From positions 3,708,181 through 3,772,180 of the forward strand of contig OX424570.1 in the NCBI GenBank assembly GCA_949152475.1: 64,000 nucleotides of DNA. The letters are read 5' to 3'. This stretch comes from Terebella lapidaria. Its lineage: Eukaryota; Annelida; Polychaeta; Terebellida; Terebellidae. The notes below the pieces were generated by a model. That model made no database searches, had not been told where the DNA came from, and was given only the letters and a program-made list of their open reading frames with translations. This document shows, piece after piece, positions 23,420-34,529 of the stretch (the first letter of the stretch is position 1; the number at the start of each line of letters is the position of its first letter). The position numbers were made by a program, and so were the translations under genes.

Positions 23420-26400
23420 ATCCGGACGTGGTGGCGACCAACACTGCGTCCGGGGATAGTTGTTCGGTGGCAAATGATGCCGCCCCACCCGCTGATGAGC
23501 AGGACGGACCCCAAGTGGATATGACTTCTCCGGAAGTAGTCCTTGGAGACCAGTCTAGCTCCTCCGCGGCTGAGGCGGATGGCGAGGACTCCGTAGATGA
23601 GCCCAGCGCGTGCGAAAGGTATCGCCCGACCTGCGCGCTGGTGAGGGACCCCTGCTGGTACCTGCCCCTGTCCTTCGGACGGGAGCCGGTCCGGTTCCTC
23701 ATAGACTCAGGCTCGGAGGTGACCCTCGTGGCCGCCGGAACGTTTAGGAAGGAGCCCGCACTCCGCAACCTTGAGTTGCGAGATCCCGGACCATACAAGC
23801 TCTACGGAGCGGGAGACAACCGCATCCGTATCCATGGCATCATCGATCTGCCTATTACCCTTGGGGACAAGGTGTATCTGACAGAGGCGATCGTGGCGGA
23901 TATCGGAGCGGCCGGGATAATTGGGATGAATTTCCTACGGGTCCACCGGGTGATTGCCAACTTTAGTGCTGGCGAGTTCCGGATGGGAGAGGACACGCAC
24001 TTCCTCTTCCGCTCGGGCCCGATGCATTCATTCCAGATGCGGACATCGCGCACTGTAGTAGTGCCGCCGATGAGTGAGATGATCATCGAGACGAGGCCGC
24101 GGCGTCCCCGCATGCCCCTCGATGGTCGTCCGTGTATAGTGCAACCCGTGAGCAGTTTCGCCGCAGGAACTGGGCTCGTGCTGGGTGGGGCCCTGGTCAT
24201 GTCCAACCCCCGCGCGATGCCCATCCATGTGGTGAATCCTACGGATGCTCCGATTGTACTGAAGCGCGGATGCATAGCAGCTACTGCTATTCCCGCGGCT
24301 TCGAGTCGTGTCATCCCCGACGATCCGGTCTGCCGCGCTGCGTGCGCGGCGGCGGCCGCCGGAGATGATCCGTTCACCCTGCCGGACCATTTGGAATCTC
24401 GGGTTCCGAAGGACCGGCTGGATGAAGAGCAGCGCCAAGCGCTCCGCAGACTGCTGCGGCAGTATGCGGATGTGTTCATGGGTCCTGATGGTGCGGTTGG
24501 CAAGACTGACGTCGCCAAACACCGCATCGACCTCGTGGACGAGCGTCCTCTCAAGCAGCGTCTTCGTCGGGCAGCAATAGTGCACCAAGAGGTCATAGAC
24601 CAGGAGGTGCAAAAGATGCTCGACTTGGACATCATCGAACCCAGTGACAGCCCTTGGGCCAGTCCGGTGGTTATGGTGAAGAAGAAGGATGGCTCGTGGA
24701 GGTTCTGCGTGGACTATCGGAAACTCAACGATGCCACGCGGAAGGACTCATATCCTCTCCCGCACATTGAGGATACCTTCGATGCCCTGGCCGGGTCGCA
24801 CTATTTCTGTGCTCTGGATCTGGCCTCCGGGTATTGGCAGGTGGAGATGGAGGAGAGTGATCGGGCGAAGACTGCCTTCGTTACCAAGAACGGGCTCTAC
24901 CAATTCAAGGTAATGCCGTTCGGGCTCTGTAACGCACCAGCGACGTTCGAGCGCCTCATGGAGATGGTACTCAAAGGGTTCCTCTGGAAGCGATGTATGG
25001 TCTACATCGACGATGTCGTCGTGTATGGCCGGTCGTTCGAGGAAACCCTCACCAACCTCCAGATGGTGCTCCATCGCATCCGCGGAGCAGGGCTTAAATT
25101 GAAGCCAAGTAAGTGCGAGCTATTCGCGCAGGAAATCCTGTACTTGGGCTTCATGGTAACGGGCACCGGAGTGAGACCAGACCCCGCAAAGGTGGCGGCC
25201 GTGCAGAAATGGCCTCCGCCATGTAACGTGGCGGACGTGAGGTCCTTCTTGGGCTTCGCGAGCTACCACCGCAGGTTTATTCGCGGCTTTGCGGAGATCG
25301 CGCGTCCCCTTACTATCCTCACGGAAAAGGGCGCCGATTTTGTTTGGTCCGCCGAGCAGGCTAACGCCTTCTCGGGACTCCGGCAGGCCTTGGTAGTGGC
25401 CCCGGTGCTGCGGCACCCTCGTCCGGACTGCGAGTTCATCCTGGACACCGACGCGAGTAACTTCGCGCTTGGCGGTGTCCTCTCGCAGATCGTGGATGGG
25501 CAAGAGCGGGTAGTAGCTTATGCGAGTGTGGCCTTGAGCCGCTCTCAAATGAACTACTGCACCACTCATCGCGAGTTGCTCGCGGTGGTTACGATGACCA
25601 AGCGTTTCCGGCACTATTTGTTGGGACGCCATTTCCGCTTGCGGACTGATCATAGTTCGCTGAGATGGCTCCTCAACTATAGTGAGGCCGACGGCTTGGT
25701 GGCGCGGTGGCTCGTCAAACTCCAAGAGTATGACATGCAGATAGAGCATCGCGCTGGTAAGTTGCACGGCAACGCGGACGGCCTGTCCCGTTGTCATAAG
25801 TGCAAGAATCCGGGTTGTGCAGGGATGGCACCATTCCAGCAAGCCGCGGATTCGTCCTCAGACTCGGAATTGGACGTTCCGGGGAGACCGCAGGCCGCCG
25901 CCCCCTCTAACAACACGGCGGCCGGAGCGTCTAGGGCTCATCTCCGCGCGCGGACCCGCCGATATCGGCGAGGGCGTCCCGCATATGAAGCGGAGGTGCG
26001 GCTCAGCTCCAGCGAGTCTTCCTCGAGTCCGGCGGTGTACTCCTCGTGGGTACCCTCGTCCTCTGGAGAGTCTGAGTATGAGCGGTCCTTGCCCCCTGTG
26101 GTGATGGCCGCTGCGGCGCAGCCGGACGCGACGGATGAGGAGCCTAATTACTTGGGTGGCTACTCTCCGGCGCAGATAGCTGCGGCGCAGAGAGCTGACA
26201 GAGCTCTGGCACCGGTAATCACAGCCCTTGAGGCCGGCCAGAAGCCCTCGAAGGATGAGCGAAAGACCTACAGGGAGGAGACCTTGTCTCTAGTATCTCA
26301 GTGGGAACGACTCTCCTTGAGGGATGGCCTCTTATACCGGCGCTATGAGCCACCGACCCCACTGCCTCCAATATGGCAGTTGGTGCTTCCGGCGGAGCTG

Positions 26401-27726
26401 CGGAAAGAAGTACTCCACCAGTTGCATGACCTCCGGGTGACCGGTCACTTGGGAATCCGGAGGACCGTCCATAGGCTACAACAGCGCTTTCATTGGCCTG
26501 GTAGCGGCTTGGACGTGCAACGGTGGTGCGCAGCCTGCCCTCGGTGTCAAGCTCGCAAAGGAGTCCCGACTCCTGGCCGCCACCCCTTAACCACGGTTAA
26601 GGCGGGCGCGCCGTTTGATCGGATAGCTTTGGATATACTGGATACCCACCGGGTCACCCCGCGCGGTTTCCGGTACATCCTGGTGATATCCGACTATTTT
26701 ACCAAGTATACCGACGCCTACCCACTGCGCCGCCAGACTGCGGACGAGGTAGCTCGGTTATTGGTGAATAGATGGGTGGTGTACCATGGGGTACCTAAAC
26801 AGGTACATTCGGATCAGGGCACGCAATTTGAGAGCAACCTGTTCCGGAACCTAGCACAGATGCTAGGGAGTACCAAGGTGCGTACCACCCCCTACAGGCC
26901 CCAGTCTGATGGCCAGGTCGAACGCTTTAATCTATCGGTCCTCAACATGCTGGCGGCCTTTGTGAATGATCGTGCGAATGATTGGGATGACCACCTGCCC
27001 TATGTCTTAATGGCGTACAGGTCGTCGGTCCACTCTTCGACCGGAGTTACTCCGCACGCGATGTTGTACGGCCGGGAGTTAAATTTGCCCGTGGATATTA
27101 TGTATCCAACTGCGGCAGAGACCGGCGCGGTACCCCAGTGCGGTCCGGAATACGTGGAGTGGATTCGCCGCGCCCTGGCGAACGCCCATGATTTCGCGCG
27201 CGCGCGCCTGGACAAGTCCGCCCTCCGGCAGAAGCGAGGCTATGACGCCCATGCTAAGGGTAGGCCAGCTTTTGCAGAAGGCGACAAGGTGCGCTACTAT
27301 TATCCGCCGCTTAAGCAAGGCAATAAATTTGCTAAGCCGTGGATAGGCCCGTTTACAGTACTGAAACAGGTGACAGATGTGGACTACCGGATCCGGAGGG
27401 ATTCCGATCCGGACAGGGTTCTGGTTGTCCATATCGATAATCTGAAGAAGTACGAGGGCCCGCTTGTCATGGATCCGCTAATTCAAGATGCGGAACCGGA
27501 TGACGCTCCCGTATGGGATCCGTCCGGTCAGCATCCGCGGACTCCGGACGAGCGTGTGCGCCGTATGGTGGGCCTCCCGGACCTCTCTGACCCGTCAGAT
27601 GATGGACTGGGCGGCTATCAGCCAGATAACGGCGATCCGCAGGTACCTCCACTCCCTCCAGTGCCTGCGGATGACGGGCGGCCACGCCGGAAACCACGTG
27701 CGCCAGCCCGGTATGGGTGGGAATAA
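23131..27726 (+). CDS. pol: pol of gypsy element A (PR-RT-RH-IN)
   Basis: Polyprotein of about 1.5 thousand codons in the -1 frame relative to gag, which it overlaps; the family often reaches pol by programmed frameshifting. In order: aspartic protease FLIDSGSEVTLV (about residue 190), RT with LDLASGYWQVEM and YIDDVVVYG (about 625), RNase H with DTDAS (about 772), then a linker rich in Ser and Arg, the integrase HHCC finger (about 1096-1145, ending CPRCQARKG), core acidic residues in ALDILDTH, SDQGTQFES and VERFN, and a GPY/F-like module near WIGPFTVL. No chromodomain was seen. All catalytic motifs are present. Confidence 0.93.
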   Translation: MRHRGIRPRRRADDCALRRARSSGSRRMLRVHLRTSSEPSLLLLRKAGTLLAEVSGVVGTPAVARIPGSSPWPATEEFLPVWSSGTAESEPAAGKLDPDVVATNTASGDSCSVANDAAPPADEQDGPQVDMTSPEVVLGDQSSSSAAEADGEDSVDEPSACERYRPTCALVRDPCWYLPLSFGREPVRFLIDSGSEVTLVAAGTFRKEPALRNLELRDPGPYKLYGAGDNRIRIHGIIDLPITLGDKVYLTEAIVADIGAAGIIGMNFLRVHRVIANFSAGEFRMGEDTHFLFRSGPMHSFQMRTSRTVVVPPMSEMIIETRPRRPRMPLDGRPCIVQPVSSFAAGTGLVLGGALVMSNPRAMPIHVVNPTDAPIVLKRGCIAATAIPAASSRVIPDDPVCRAACAAAAAGDDPFTLPDHLESRVPKDRLDEEQRQALRRLLRQYADVFMGPDGAVGKTDVAKHRIDLVDERPLKQRLRRAAIVHQEVIDQEVQKMLDLDIIEPSDSPWASPVVMVKKKDGSWRFCVDYRKLNDATRKDSYPLPHIEDTFDALAGSHYFCALDLASGYWQVEMEESDRAKTAFVTKNGLYQFKVMPFGLCNAPATFERLMEMVLKGFLWKRCMVYIDDVVVYGRSFEETLTNLQMVLHRIRGAGLKLKPSKCELFAQEILYLGFMVTGTGVRPDPAKVAAVQKWPPPCNVADVRSFLGFASYHRRFIRGFAEIARPLTILTEKGADFVWSAEQANAFSGLRQALVVAPVLRHPRPDCEFILDTDASNFALGGVLSQIVDGQERVVAYASVALSRSQMNYCTTHRELLAVVTMTKRFRHYLLGRHFRLRTDHSSLRWLLNYSEADGLVARWLVKLQEYDMQIEHRAGKLHGNADGLSRCHKCKNPGCAGMAPFQQAADSSSDSELDVPGRPQAAAPSNNTAAGASRAHLRARTRRYRRGRPAYEAEVRLSSSESSSSPAVYSSWVPSSSGESEYERSLPPVVMAAAAQPDATDEEPNYLGGYSPAQIAAAQRADRALAPVITALEAGQKPSKDERKTYREETLSLVSQWERLSLRDGLLYRRYEPPTPLPPIWQLVLPAELRKEVLHQLHDLRVTGHLGIRRTVHRLQQRFHWPGSGLDVQRWCAACPRCQARKGVPTPGRHPLTTVKAGAPFDRIALDILDTHRVTPRGFRYILVISDYFTKYTDAYPLRRQTADEVARLLVNRWVVYHGVPKQVHSDQGTQFESNLFRNLAQMLGSTKVRTTPYRPQSDGQVERFNLSVLNMLAAFVNDRANDWDDHLPYVLMAYRSSVHSSTGVTPHAMLYGRELNLPVDIMYPTAAETGAVPQCGPEYVEWIRRALANAHDFARARLDKSALRQKRGYDAHAKGRPAFAEGDKVRYYYPPLKQGNKFAKPWIGPFTVLKQVTDVDYRIRRDSDPDRVLVVHIDNLKKYEGPLVMDPLIQDAEPDDAPVWDPSGQHPRTPDERVRRMVGLPDLSDPSDDGLGGYQPDNGDPQVPPLPPVPADDGRPRRKPRAPARYGWE

Positions 27727-28522
27727 CCTTCCGCCCATGCGGATGCGTCTGCGGTACCCGTCTATCATACTACGGACGGGTTTTAGGTCGTTCCGTGAGA
27801 GTCCGCACGACTTACCTCCGCGGGTGGCTACTTTGTGGCCATCTTCGGAGTTGAGGTCCGCGGAGACTTTCATGTCGTAACGCCGCCGCTCCGCATCCGC
27901 CCTCCTGTAGTTTCTAGCGCCAGGGACGTGCGGATGGCCTGTCCGCACCTTAAGGACGGCTGTCCGGCGTATTCCGCACAACGGTTACGCTGGCCGGACG
28001 AATTTACTGATTCGGCCGGACGCCCCTGGTCCCGGGACAACCTCTTATATGGCCAGACTGAGGTTGGGATTTACGTCCGCTACGGGAGAAGCGTCTTCCC
28101 ACGGATTTGGGGAACTGGCTCTGGACGCGGGGATAGTGTCCGCAGATGAGGACTGATGTCCGCGGTTCGTCCGCGTGACTCGTCCGGCGTCCGCGGCGCT
28201 TTAAGATGACGCACTTCGGTGTAGTTATCCCCCGTGAGCCACTACTGTAATTGCGGTTATAGTAGATTAAGGTTTCTTACGGCAGGAAACCGACTATCCA
28301 TTATGATAATGGAGCGGTTGTTAAGTCCGCGTGTGCGGACCAGCCGCGGCAGCGGGTGACGCTCGTTCTCGTCCGGATCGTACCTTATAATACGCGGTCC
28401 GGCCGGAATGACCGGAACCCCGGCCTCCTTCTAAGAAGGGGGTCGTATATTACATGCGCAACACTTGTGGTGGCTTCTAATTCCAATTTCATCTTCATTG
28501 GATAAGGGCAATACGCCGTACA
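27727..28522 (+). other. Spacer between pol and third gene of element A
   Basis: About 800 bp without a long frame. A TTATAATA near 28385 and a perfect palindrome CCATTAT/G/ATAATGG near 28297 are the only motifs I can point to. They could belong to an internal promoter, but the module found in element B is not present here. Confidence 0.35.
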
Positions 28523-30496
28523 ATGGTAGACGTCCGGCCTGGACTCCGTCCGCGGGCAGCCCCGGACGTCCGCCGGCTATTGCTTTCACCATCTTTGGGC
28601 GCCTCTAGGAGGGAGGGAGGGTATCCTACCTACGACCACTTGAGTCGACACATTGCGGGGTACCACTACCCCTGGATGCAAATGTTCGTCTGCAAGAGGT
28701 GCTACTCCGGCACCCCTCAGCAGCGATATTTCGCCAGTTTAGAGGCCCTAAACGATCACCGCTCGGGTGCACACCGCGGTGAGGGACTTCATCTCGTTGG
28801 AAATGAAGTGGGGCCTGTATTCAATTATGGATACATACCACCGAGGGTGGCGTCGTTCATGACTACGTCAGGGACGGCGAATCACCGGTTCTTTCACTGG
28901 GGTCCATGGCGCTTTGCACAGCGCGTCATGGACGATGCCTGGAGGCAGTCTGGCGTTGTGTCCGCGGGCTCGAGCTACACCGCTCGCCTGACGGCTACGA
29001 TGGGCCAGACCCCGGCGGAGTTCCAGGCGGCGGAAGCCGCCCGGACAGCAGCAGAGGCTGTCCGTGAACCGCCAGTAATCCAGGCCGGTGAAGAACGGCA
29101 CCGGGTGACCATGATCGTGTCGGAGATGCCGCAGATCGCGGCCAAGACACGAGTGGCTACTCCTAAGCCGCGCCCCCAGCCAAAGACTCAGGGGAAGAGT
29201 TCGTCCGCCGGAAAGACTCCGGCCGGGACGACGCCCTTGCAGTCTCCGGGTGCGCTGACTCAGGAGGACTACCCGGGCTTGCTCGAGGTGACGGTACCCG
29301 CGGGTCCGTCTGAGGGACGGGTGGTGGCAGACACCTCCGCCTCCTCGAGTACCGCGTCGGCGGTCCCGCCAAGGACTCCACGCGTGACTCCCTCGGTAGC
29401 GAGCAGTAGCGGACGTGCGGTACCTCTCACGAGGTCGGCGTCCGCGTCCTCGTTGGTAGTTGAGGGGACGTCCGCAGGGTGGCAAAGCACTGCCTCCCTG
29501 GACTTGGACCCCCTCGACGCCACGGCGGACGTACGCCGGAGGCTCGGTCCCACGACCGCCAGCGTCTACGAGACTTTCCGCGAGTCTGTAGGCCAGGCGG
29601 TCGGCCATCGTCGCGATGGTATGGACCGGATCCCCGGTGATCCGGCGTTGGTGAACCTGCCGGTGCCTCGAGCCATTCGTGACTTGGGGTCCGCAGGTGT
29701 AGCCGCGTTGGTCCGCGCTCGGGAGGAGCACCCCTGGGATCACCCCCAGCGTGGTCGACTCACCCGAGCGGCGGAGTACCTTGTGGCGGAGATGGACAGC
29801 TCTCTGGATCGGTTCAGCCGGTGCCGCGCCGAGGCCTCCCGTGTCGCATGCGATCTCGCATACGACCAGGGCCTCATGGAAGGCACCCGGCGGAGCCTAG
29901 AGAGCTACCGGACTTTGTCGGCCGTCATTGAGCGGCGCGCGTTCGACCAGGGTCGGACCGCCGCTCTTGCCGAGCAGTCCGGGGCGTCCGCCCCCGCCCC
30001 AGAGGTGGCCGCACGGATGGAGCACCTGGAGGCTGAGAATGAGCAGCTACGGCGTCGTCTTGACGAAGCCGAGGCCGCTCGGACTCGCCTAATCCAGGGC
30101 GTCGATGACCCCGAGTCGTCCGCCCTGAACCAGGCGGCTCTCCGGCGCGCGGATGCCGCTTTGGAGCTGGCCATCTACCCATACCTAGTCCAGGTGTGGG
30201 GAGAGCGGACGGCCGGTCCACAGCGCACCCGCGATACGGTGGAGATGTTCCGCGCCATAGCAGATCTCGGCGCGACATCTCTACCGGCCTCCGTTGTGAT
30301 GGCTCCGTCAGGACCCGGATTGCAGGGCTCACCACAAAAGCCCGTGCAAGCTCCACCGGGCCTGCCTCATCCGCCCGTGCAGCCGGCTTTCACTCTGCCG
30401 GCTCCGCTGCTTCCGCGGCGTAGGGACCCGTCACCGCCGCCCGACCCCAAGACAGGCGGCACGGATGAGGAGCCGATGACGACGGAGGAAGGCTAG
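28523..30496 (+). CDS. Third gene of element A, C2H2-finger protein, 657 aa
   Basis: I do not recognise a named family. Near residues 56-84 there is one C2H2-type motif: CKRC, then LEALNDHRSGAH. The following part reads VGPVFNYGYIPPRV and FFHWGPWRF. The middle (about 200-330) is a disordered Pro/Ser/Thr-rich stretch, and a coiled coil is likely around 495-525 (MEHLEAENEQLRRRLDEAEA). There is no signal peptide or membrane segment, so it is not an envelope gene. Codon and base use match gag and pol, so it has been part of the element for some time. Nucleic-acid binding is an inference from the finger. Confidence 0.75.
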   Translation: MVDVRPGLRPRAAPDVRRLLLSPSLGASRREGGYPTYDHLSRHIAGYHYPWMQMFVCKRCYSGTPQQRYFASLEALNDHRSGAHRGEGLHLVGNEVGPVFNYGYIPPRVASFMTTSGTANHRFFHWGPWRFAQRVMDDAWRQSGVVSAGSSYTARLTATMGQTPAEFQAAEAARTAAEAVREPPVIQAGEERHRVTMIVSEMPQIAAKTRVATPKPRPQPKTQGKSSSAGKTPAGTTPLQSPGALTQEDYPGLLEVTVPAGPSEGRVVADTSASSSTASAVPPRTPRVTPSVASSSGRAVPLTRSASASSLVVEGTSAGWQSTASLDLDPLDATADVRRRLGPTTASVYETFRESVGQAVGHRRDGMDRIPGDPALVNLPVPRAIRDLGSAGVAALVRAREEHPWDHPQRGRLTRAAEYLVAEMDSSLDRFSRCRAEASRVACDLAYDQGLMEGTRRSLESYRTLSAVIERRAFDQGRTAALAEQSGASAPAPEVAARMEHLEAENEQLRRRLDEAEAARTRLIQGVDDPESSALNQAALRRADAALELAIYPYLVQVWGERTAGPQRTRDTVEMFRAIADLGATSLPASVVMAPSGPGLQGSPQKPVQAPPGLPHPPVQPAFTLPAPLLPRRRDPSPPPDPKTGGTDEEPMTTEEG

Positions 30497-31021
30497 GGTG
30501 CTAGCCTCGTCGCTGCACGTGTGCGGCGGCGTGCCGGAGTCGCTCCCGCGGCTCCGCCCTGCCTCAGACCCGTTCTGCGGATCTGAGGAGCCGGCCGGCA
30601 GGGCGGTCGGCAACATTTTAGAGGTACTATCACTTTTGATCACTCGGTGTGTCGTTTTACAAAATTTCTAAATTTAAAGTCTAACCTTAAAGATATTCCA
30701 AAGACTCGACACACCGTCCTTTTATAATGGATGACCTTTCAAGGTCATCACACGGTTTTGGACCACCTCGGTCAAAATTTTAGCTTGTTTATGAGGGTTT
30801 ATTCAAAATTGCAAAGCGCGTTATAGTTTACTCCATAAGTCCGGGGGTAGATCCCCATTCTTCCAAAAGGGACTCTTAAAGTCCTAGTGTTTGCGCCGTG
30901 ACTTCCGGGCGTTGCCATCGTGCCTTCTTCCGGCCCCCGCCATGCGAAGCCTTCGTCGGGTTTCGAGCATTTTGGGCGCGGGCGGAACATGTTGGGGACC
31001 AACATTGTAAGAAGGGGGTAA
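30497..31021 (+). other. 3' untranslated tail of element A
   Basis: The part around 30640-30800 is AT-rich, unlike the rest of the element, and holds GATGACCTTTCAAGGTCATC (about 30729), a palindrome made of two AGGTCA half-sites. It ends in the purine tract before the 3' LTR. Confidence 0.4.
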
Positions 31022-31756
31022 TGTGGCGATTTTGCCCTAAGCACGCGGCAGGTGATTGTAAACATAAAAGCCATTTATGTGGCCTTTCTGTACTTGGCCT
31101 TGTTTTGACATGCTCCGTTCGAGCGTGCGTTGCCACGGCGACGTATTGTAATTTACGCTCCAGTAAACTATAACAATGGATCGATTTAACCTCGCGTGCG
31201 CCCTACAGTTTGTGGTGTATTATATATACACTGGAAGCGACTCGTTCGAGGAGATTGTCCAAGATCGAGACTAGGACGCACACGAGGCTCGCCATGAGCT
31301 TTGTGTTCCCTGAGTCTGAGTAGTGGGCTCCTAGAGCCCTGGGGACGATTTCCGTGGGGAGGCCCGGGCTGGGAGAGACGAGTTGCTGACTCGGGGGCCT
31401 TCGGCCCTGTGGATCGCCAGCTCTCTCCCTTCCCGGGACATGTGACAGAGGCTCTGGCCAGCATGTCGGACTGTACGGGGTTCCGTCCCCGAGGCAGACC
31501 GCGGCTCGCCAGGCCCCGCCAGTTAACACCGTGGTGATGAACCAGTTTCTGAACGGTGTCCGTAGGCCTGGGAGTGTCGGGTGGGCTGTTACCTGGTTAC
31601 CGTTAATGATGAAGTAGTTACCGTGTCCGCCGCGACCTCCGGTGAGCGGCCCTGCCGCGAGGATCCGGAATAGCGGATGCGCGTCCGCAAGGACTCGGAT
31701 GAGAGAGGACTATCCTCGAGGATCCCGAAGAGCGGACGGTAGTCAATAACTTTACA
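31022..31756 (+). repeat. 3' LTR of gypsy element A
   Basis: Same length and, by eye, the same sequence as the 5' LTR. It is preceded by the purine tract AAGAAGGGGG. Confidence 0.93.
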
Positions 31757-32216
31757 AATATGTTTCTGGTTTCCGCACGATAACTCAAAAAATATTATGG
31801 CTGTGACTGTGGAACTTTGCACGAGGTTCATATAACACCAGGGAAAGAGCCTATTGATTTTGAGGCCGATCCGTCGAAAAACCTTTGACTTAGGGCTTGA
31901 AATAATTTTAGCTGAGTCATCCTTGCGGCTCTCGTGCATATCTTGAAAATGGTGCATCGTAGAGCGAAACGGACGTTATTTTCGGACATGTCGCCCTAGA
32001 CAAACACGTCTTAAGGGTATTAGGTATGACCTTTGACCTTGACCTTCAATTTTTGAGTCGGCATTTTCCGTTTTCATCGATATCTCGGAAACGGTGCGTC
32101 TTAGAGCGAAACGGACATTATTTTCGGACTCGTGGCCCTAGACAACCATATAAAAACAAGCATTTTTCATGCATCACCCTGAAATGCCTCCAAGGCCTTA
32201 AGACCTTGACGTTTAG
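31757..32216. mobile_element. Helentron-like element R1, copy B, right part
   Basis: Continues R1 after gypsy element A with ATGTTTCTGGTTTCCGCACG, one to two tandem units, the right inverted repeat CTGAAATGCCT (32179-32189), the stem-loop AAGGCCTTAAGACCTT (32192-32207, one stem change from copy A) and a tail GACGTTTAG (ending 32216). Confidence 0.75.
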
Positions 32217-33107
32217 TTGATATTGGCATTGTTCAATGACACGGGTGTCATATGATCGATGCTATTATCCATATATTCATGCAGTTTACCAGCGAATGAA
32301 ACTTATTAACCATCTGTAAATATCACAAATAAATTAACAACTTGCTAACATATTCGTGATATTGTGACATTTTGCGCTTCCGGTTAAAGTTCTGTTGATA
32401 GATGGAGCAAGGGCTCATTTTTTCGCCATCTTGAAGCAACAATAGTATTTATGATTAAACTTCTCGTGCTTCCAGCTTCATTGTTTTGTACAGGTATGTG
32501 GAACGAACAAGAACAATATTGCTCGCATATAATCCAAACAAACCAATACTAGTATTTGATTCACAGAACGATAACCGTGGTAATGGAAGAGTACATCAAA
32601 TGTAATCGATGCTCCATGTGGCAATTCAAAAGTATAAATTACATGACATTCTTCGCACTATCAGGCTAATATATATGATCACAGGAGATGAACATTTTCG
32701 AGAGAATTCAAAAACCGATATTAGACTATTTCCGCACTCAAGTTTTCAATACCTGTCGAAATTGAAACGTATTCTCAAAGCTAGCACTGGAGAACTAATA
32801 ACTTGGGAACCACAACAGACACCCCTCTTTCAATAATACGTGATGCAACTCAATAAATTTTATCTTGATGACGTTTTGAAGTGGAGGTCGTTTTATTCAG
32901 AAGCAGACTTAACGCTCCAGTATACCTCGCTGTCAGTCAACACTATCTTGACTGAGGTTATGAGATTCCATGTCAACAGGCAGAGTTTATTAAATAGTAG
33001 AGTTGATATATTGCCGATGGAATCCAGTTTAAAAGCAATGAAAGTCGCCTGGAGGTAGAAGATGTTTATGCAAATAAATATTATTATACTATGGCGCAAA
33101 GTGATAG
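32217..33107. other. AT-rich spacer between the two gypsy elements
   Basis: Frames of 75 and 72 codons at 32609 and 32840 are in AT-rich DNA and show no known domain. I see no gene. Confidence 0.3.
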
Positions 33108-34495
33108 TGTAACGGTTTTGGGGCGTACCCAAAGGTTTCCCCTAGGTAATTATGTTAGTGTTTTGTGATATTATGGTTAAATAACCGTTTATTAGGGTGT
33201 ATATGTGTTTAAAGGTTCATACGGTTCCGTATTGTTAATGTTTAAAGGGTTTTCCGTCTCGGAACTTAGTAATTTATGATGTCGGTAAAGCCGGAGACGG
33301 AGCCGGAACCGGAGACGGAACCGGACACGGAGCCGGAACAATGGAGTACAAAAACGTAATGACGTTATTTCCGGAAGGTCATGTGATCAGCCTCGTTTTC
33401 GGTTTAAAAGGTGACGTGTCAGCCACTGATTGGTTCTAGAGTGTTTTTAGAAATCCGGAAAATATCAGTGTTTTGGCGGACTATGACGTCACAATAGGTT
33501 GGTCACGTGACGTGGGTCTCAGGTCTATAAAAGCCCCCGCTTCACAGTGGACGGCGGAGTTGGTGTCCTGACGTCGACCTGTGCAGACCCCTTCTCCCAT
33601 AGCAGAGTACTCCCTTGTTCCGGATAGAGTCATCCAGATGATAGCAGTTAAGTCTTCCGACTGTGAACTTGGAAAATAAACATGAAAACTTCAACCGAGT
33701 TGTTTTTCCGTGTTCGTTAGGGAACTGGAAGTTATAATAAAGTTAGTTTCCCGGAAAAGACAGTTATACGGAGTAAAGGGAGATAAGACTACAGTCGGTT
33801 AAGACCAAGTTGTAAAGACGTCTTAGGGTGATCTAAGAACCCAGATCACCGAGGAAGGAGACGGAGACGGAGACGGAGGTGGAATTCAACGGAGCAACTA
33901 CGGAGGCGGTATCGGATGGAGCAGTTGCAGAGACGGGAACGACGAAGCAGTTGCAGAGGCGGTACCGGACGACGGAGTTGCAGAGGCAGTACCTGACGGA
34001 GCGGTTGCGGTAACCGGAAGTGGGAACACTTCCGAGATACTCCATTCCAGGTGCGGTACCAGGTTGCAGTGAGGCGGAGCCAACCGGAGCAGATTGCAGT
34101 GCGGCGGAACCTGGCAGAGCGGTTGCAGTATTCGGAAACGGCAACGTTCCCGGATTCTTTATTCCAGGCGCAGTCGCAGCTTGCAGTAAGACGGAAAACG
34201 ACGGAGCTGTTGCAGTAAAGCGGTTTCCCGACGGAGCAGTTGCAGTACCCGGAGACGGAATCGCCTCCGGATCCTTACTTTACAGGTGCAGTTGCAGATT
34301 AGCAGTCGGACAACGGTTAAGAGGTCCATTCCAGACCACGCTACCAACCTTAGAGACTTCTAGCCGGAGTTCAACCGTACAGCAGTAGCAGTTTCCCGGA
34401 GTTTTACCGTTTCAGCTCCGGTTAAACAACAACCCACCCACCTCCCTAGAAAACCGGTTCATCAAGACGTCACAGAAGGGTGCAAACCCGTTACA
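33108..34495 (+). repeat. 5' LTR of gypsy element B
   Basis: Long LTR with a clear promoter (CRE, E-box-like site and TATA at 33484-33533) and AATAAA at 33675-33680. The last 650 bp are full of GACGGA and GCAGTTGCAG words that also run through the element's genes. Confidence 0.93.
33428..33533 (+). promoter_or_regulatory. LTR promoter of element B
   Basis: In order: GATTGG (inverted CCAAT box, 33428-33433), TGACGTCA (consensus cAMP-response element, 33484-33491), TCACGTGA (bHLH-type palindrome, 33503-33510) and TATAAAAG (33526-33533). The TATA box would place the RNA start near 33557. Confidence 0.7.
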
Positions 34496-34529
34496 ACTTT
34501 TTGGTGGCAGCGGTGGGATCATCTGCAGT

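Larger units (their letters stand above)
20355..31756 (+). mobile_element. Ty3/gypsy LTR retrotransposon A, whole-looking
   Basis: The element is 11.4 kb long with two 735-bp LTRs that I could not tell apart by eye, and a 4-bp duplication AATA at its ends (20351-20354 and 31757-31760). Order: 5' LTR, primer-binding site starting TGGTGCCGTG (21091), gag, pol with protease-RT-RNase H-integrase, an 800-bp spacer, a third gene with a C2H2 finger, a 500-bp tail, a purine tract (about 31009-31021) and 3' LTR. Integrase after RNase H makes it Ty3/gypsy. I saw no breaks. Matching LTRs mean a very recent insertion. It is inserted in repeat R1. GC content and CpG are far above the AT-rich flanks. Confidence 0.95.

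Noticed and set aside
28523-30496. Envelope gene in element A
   Set aside because: No signal peptide, no transmembrane segment, no furin-like site; a C2H2 motif and disordered stretches instead.
32609-33058. Two adjoining 72-75-codon frames between the gypsy elements
   Set aside because: AT-rich, no domain, no splice or promoter support.
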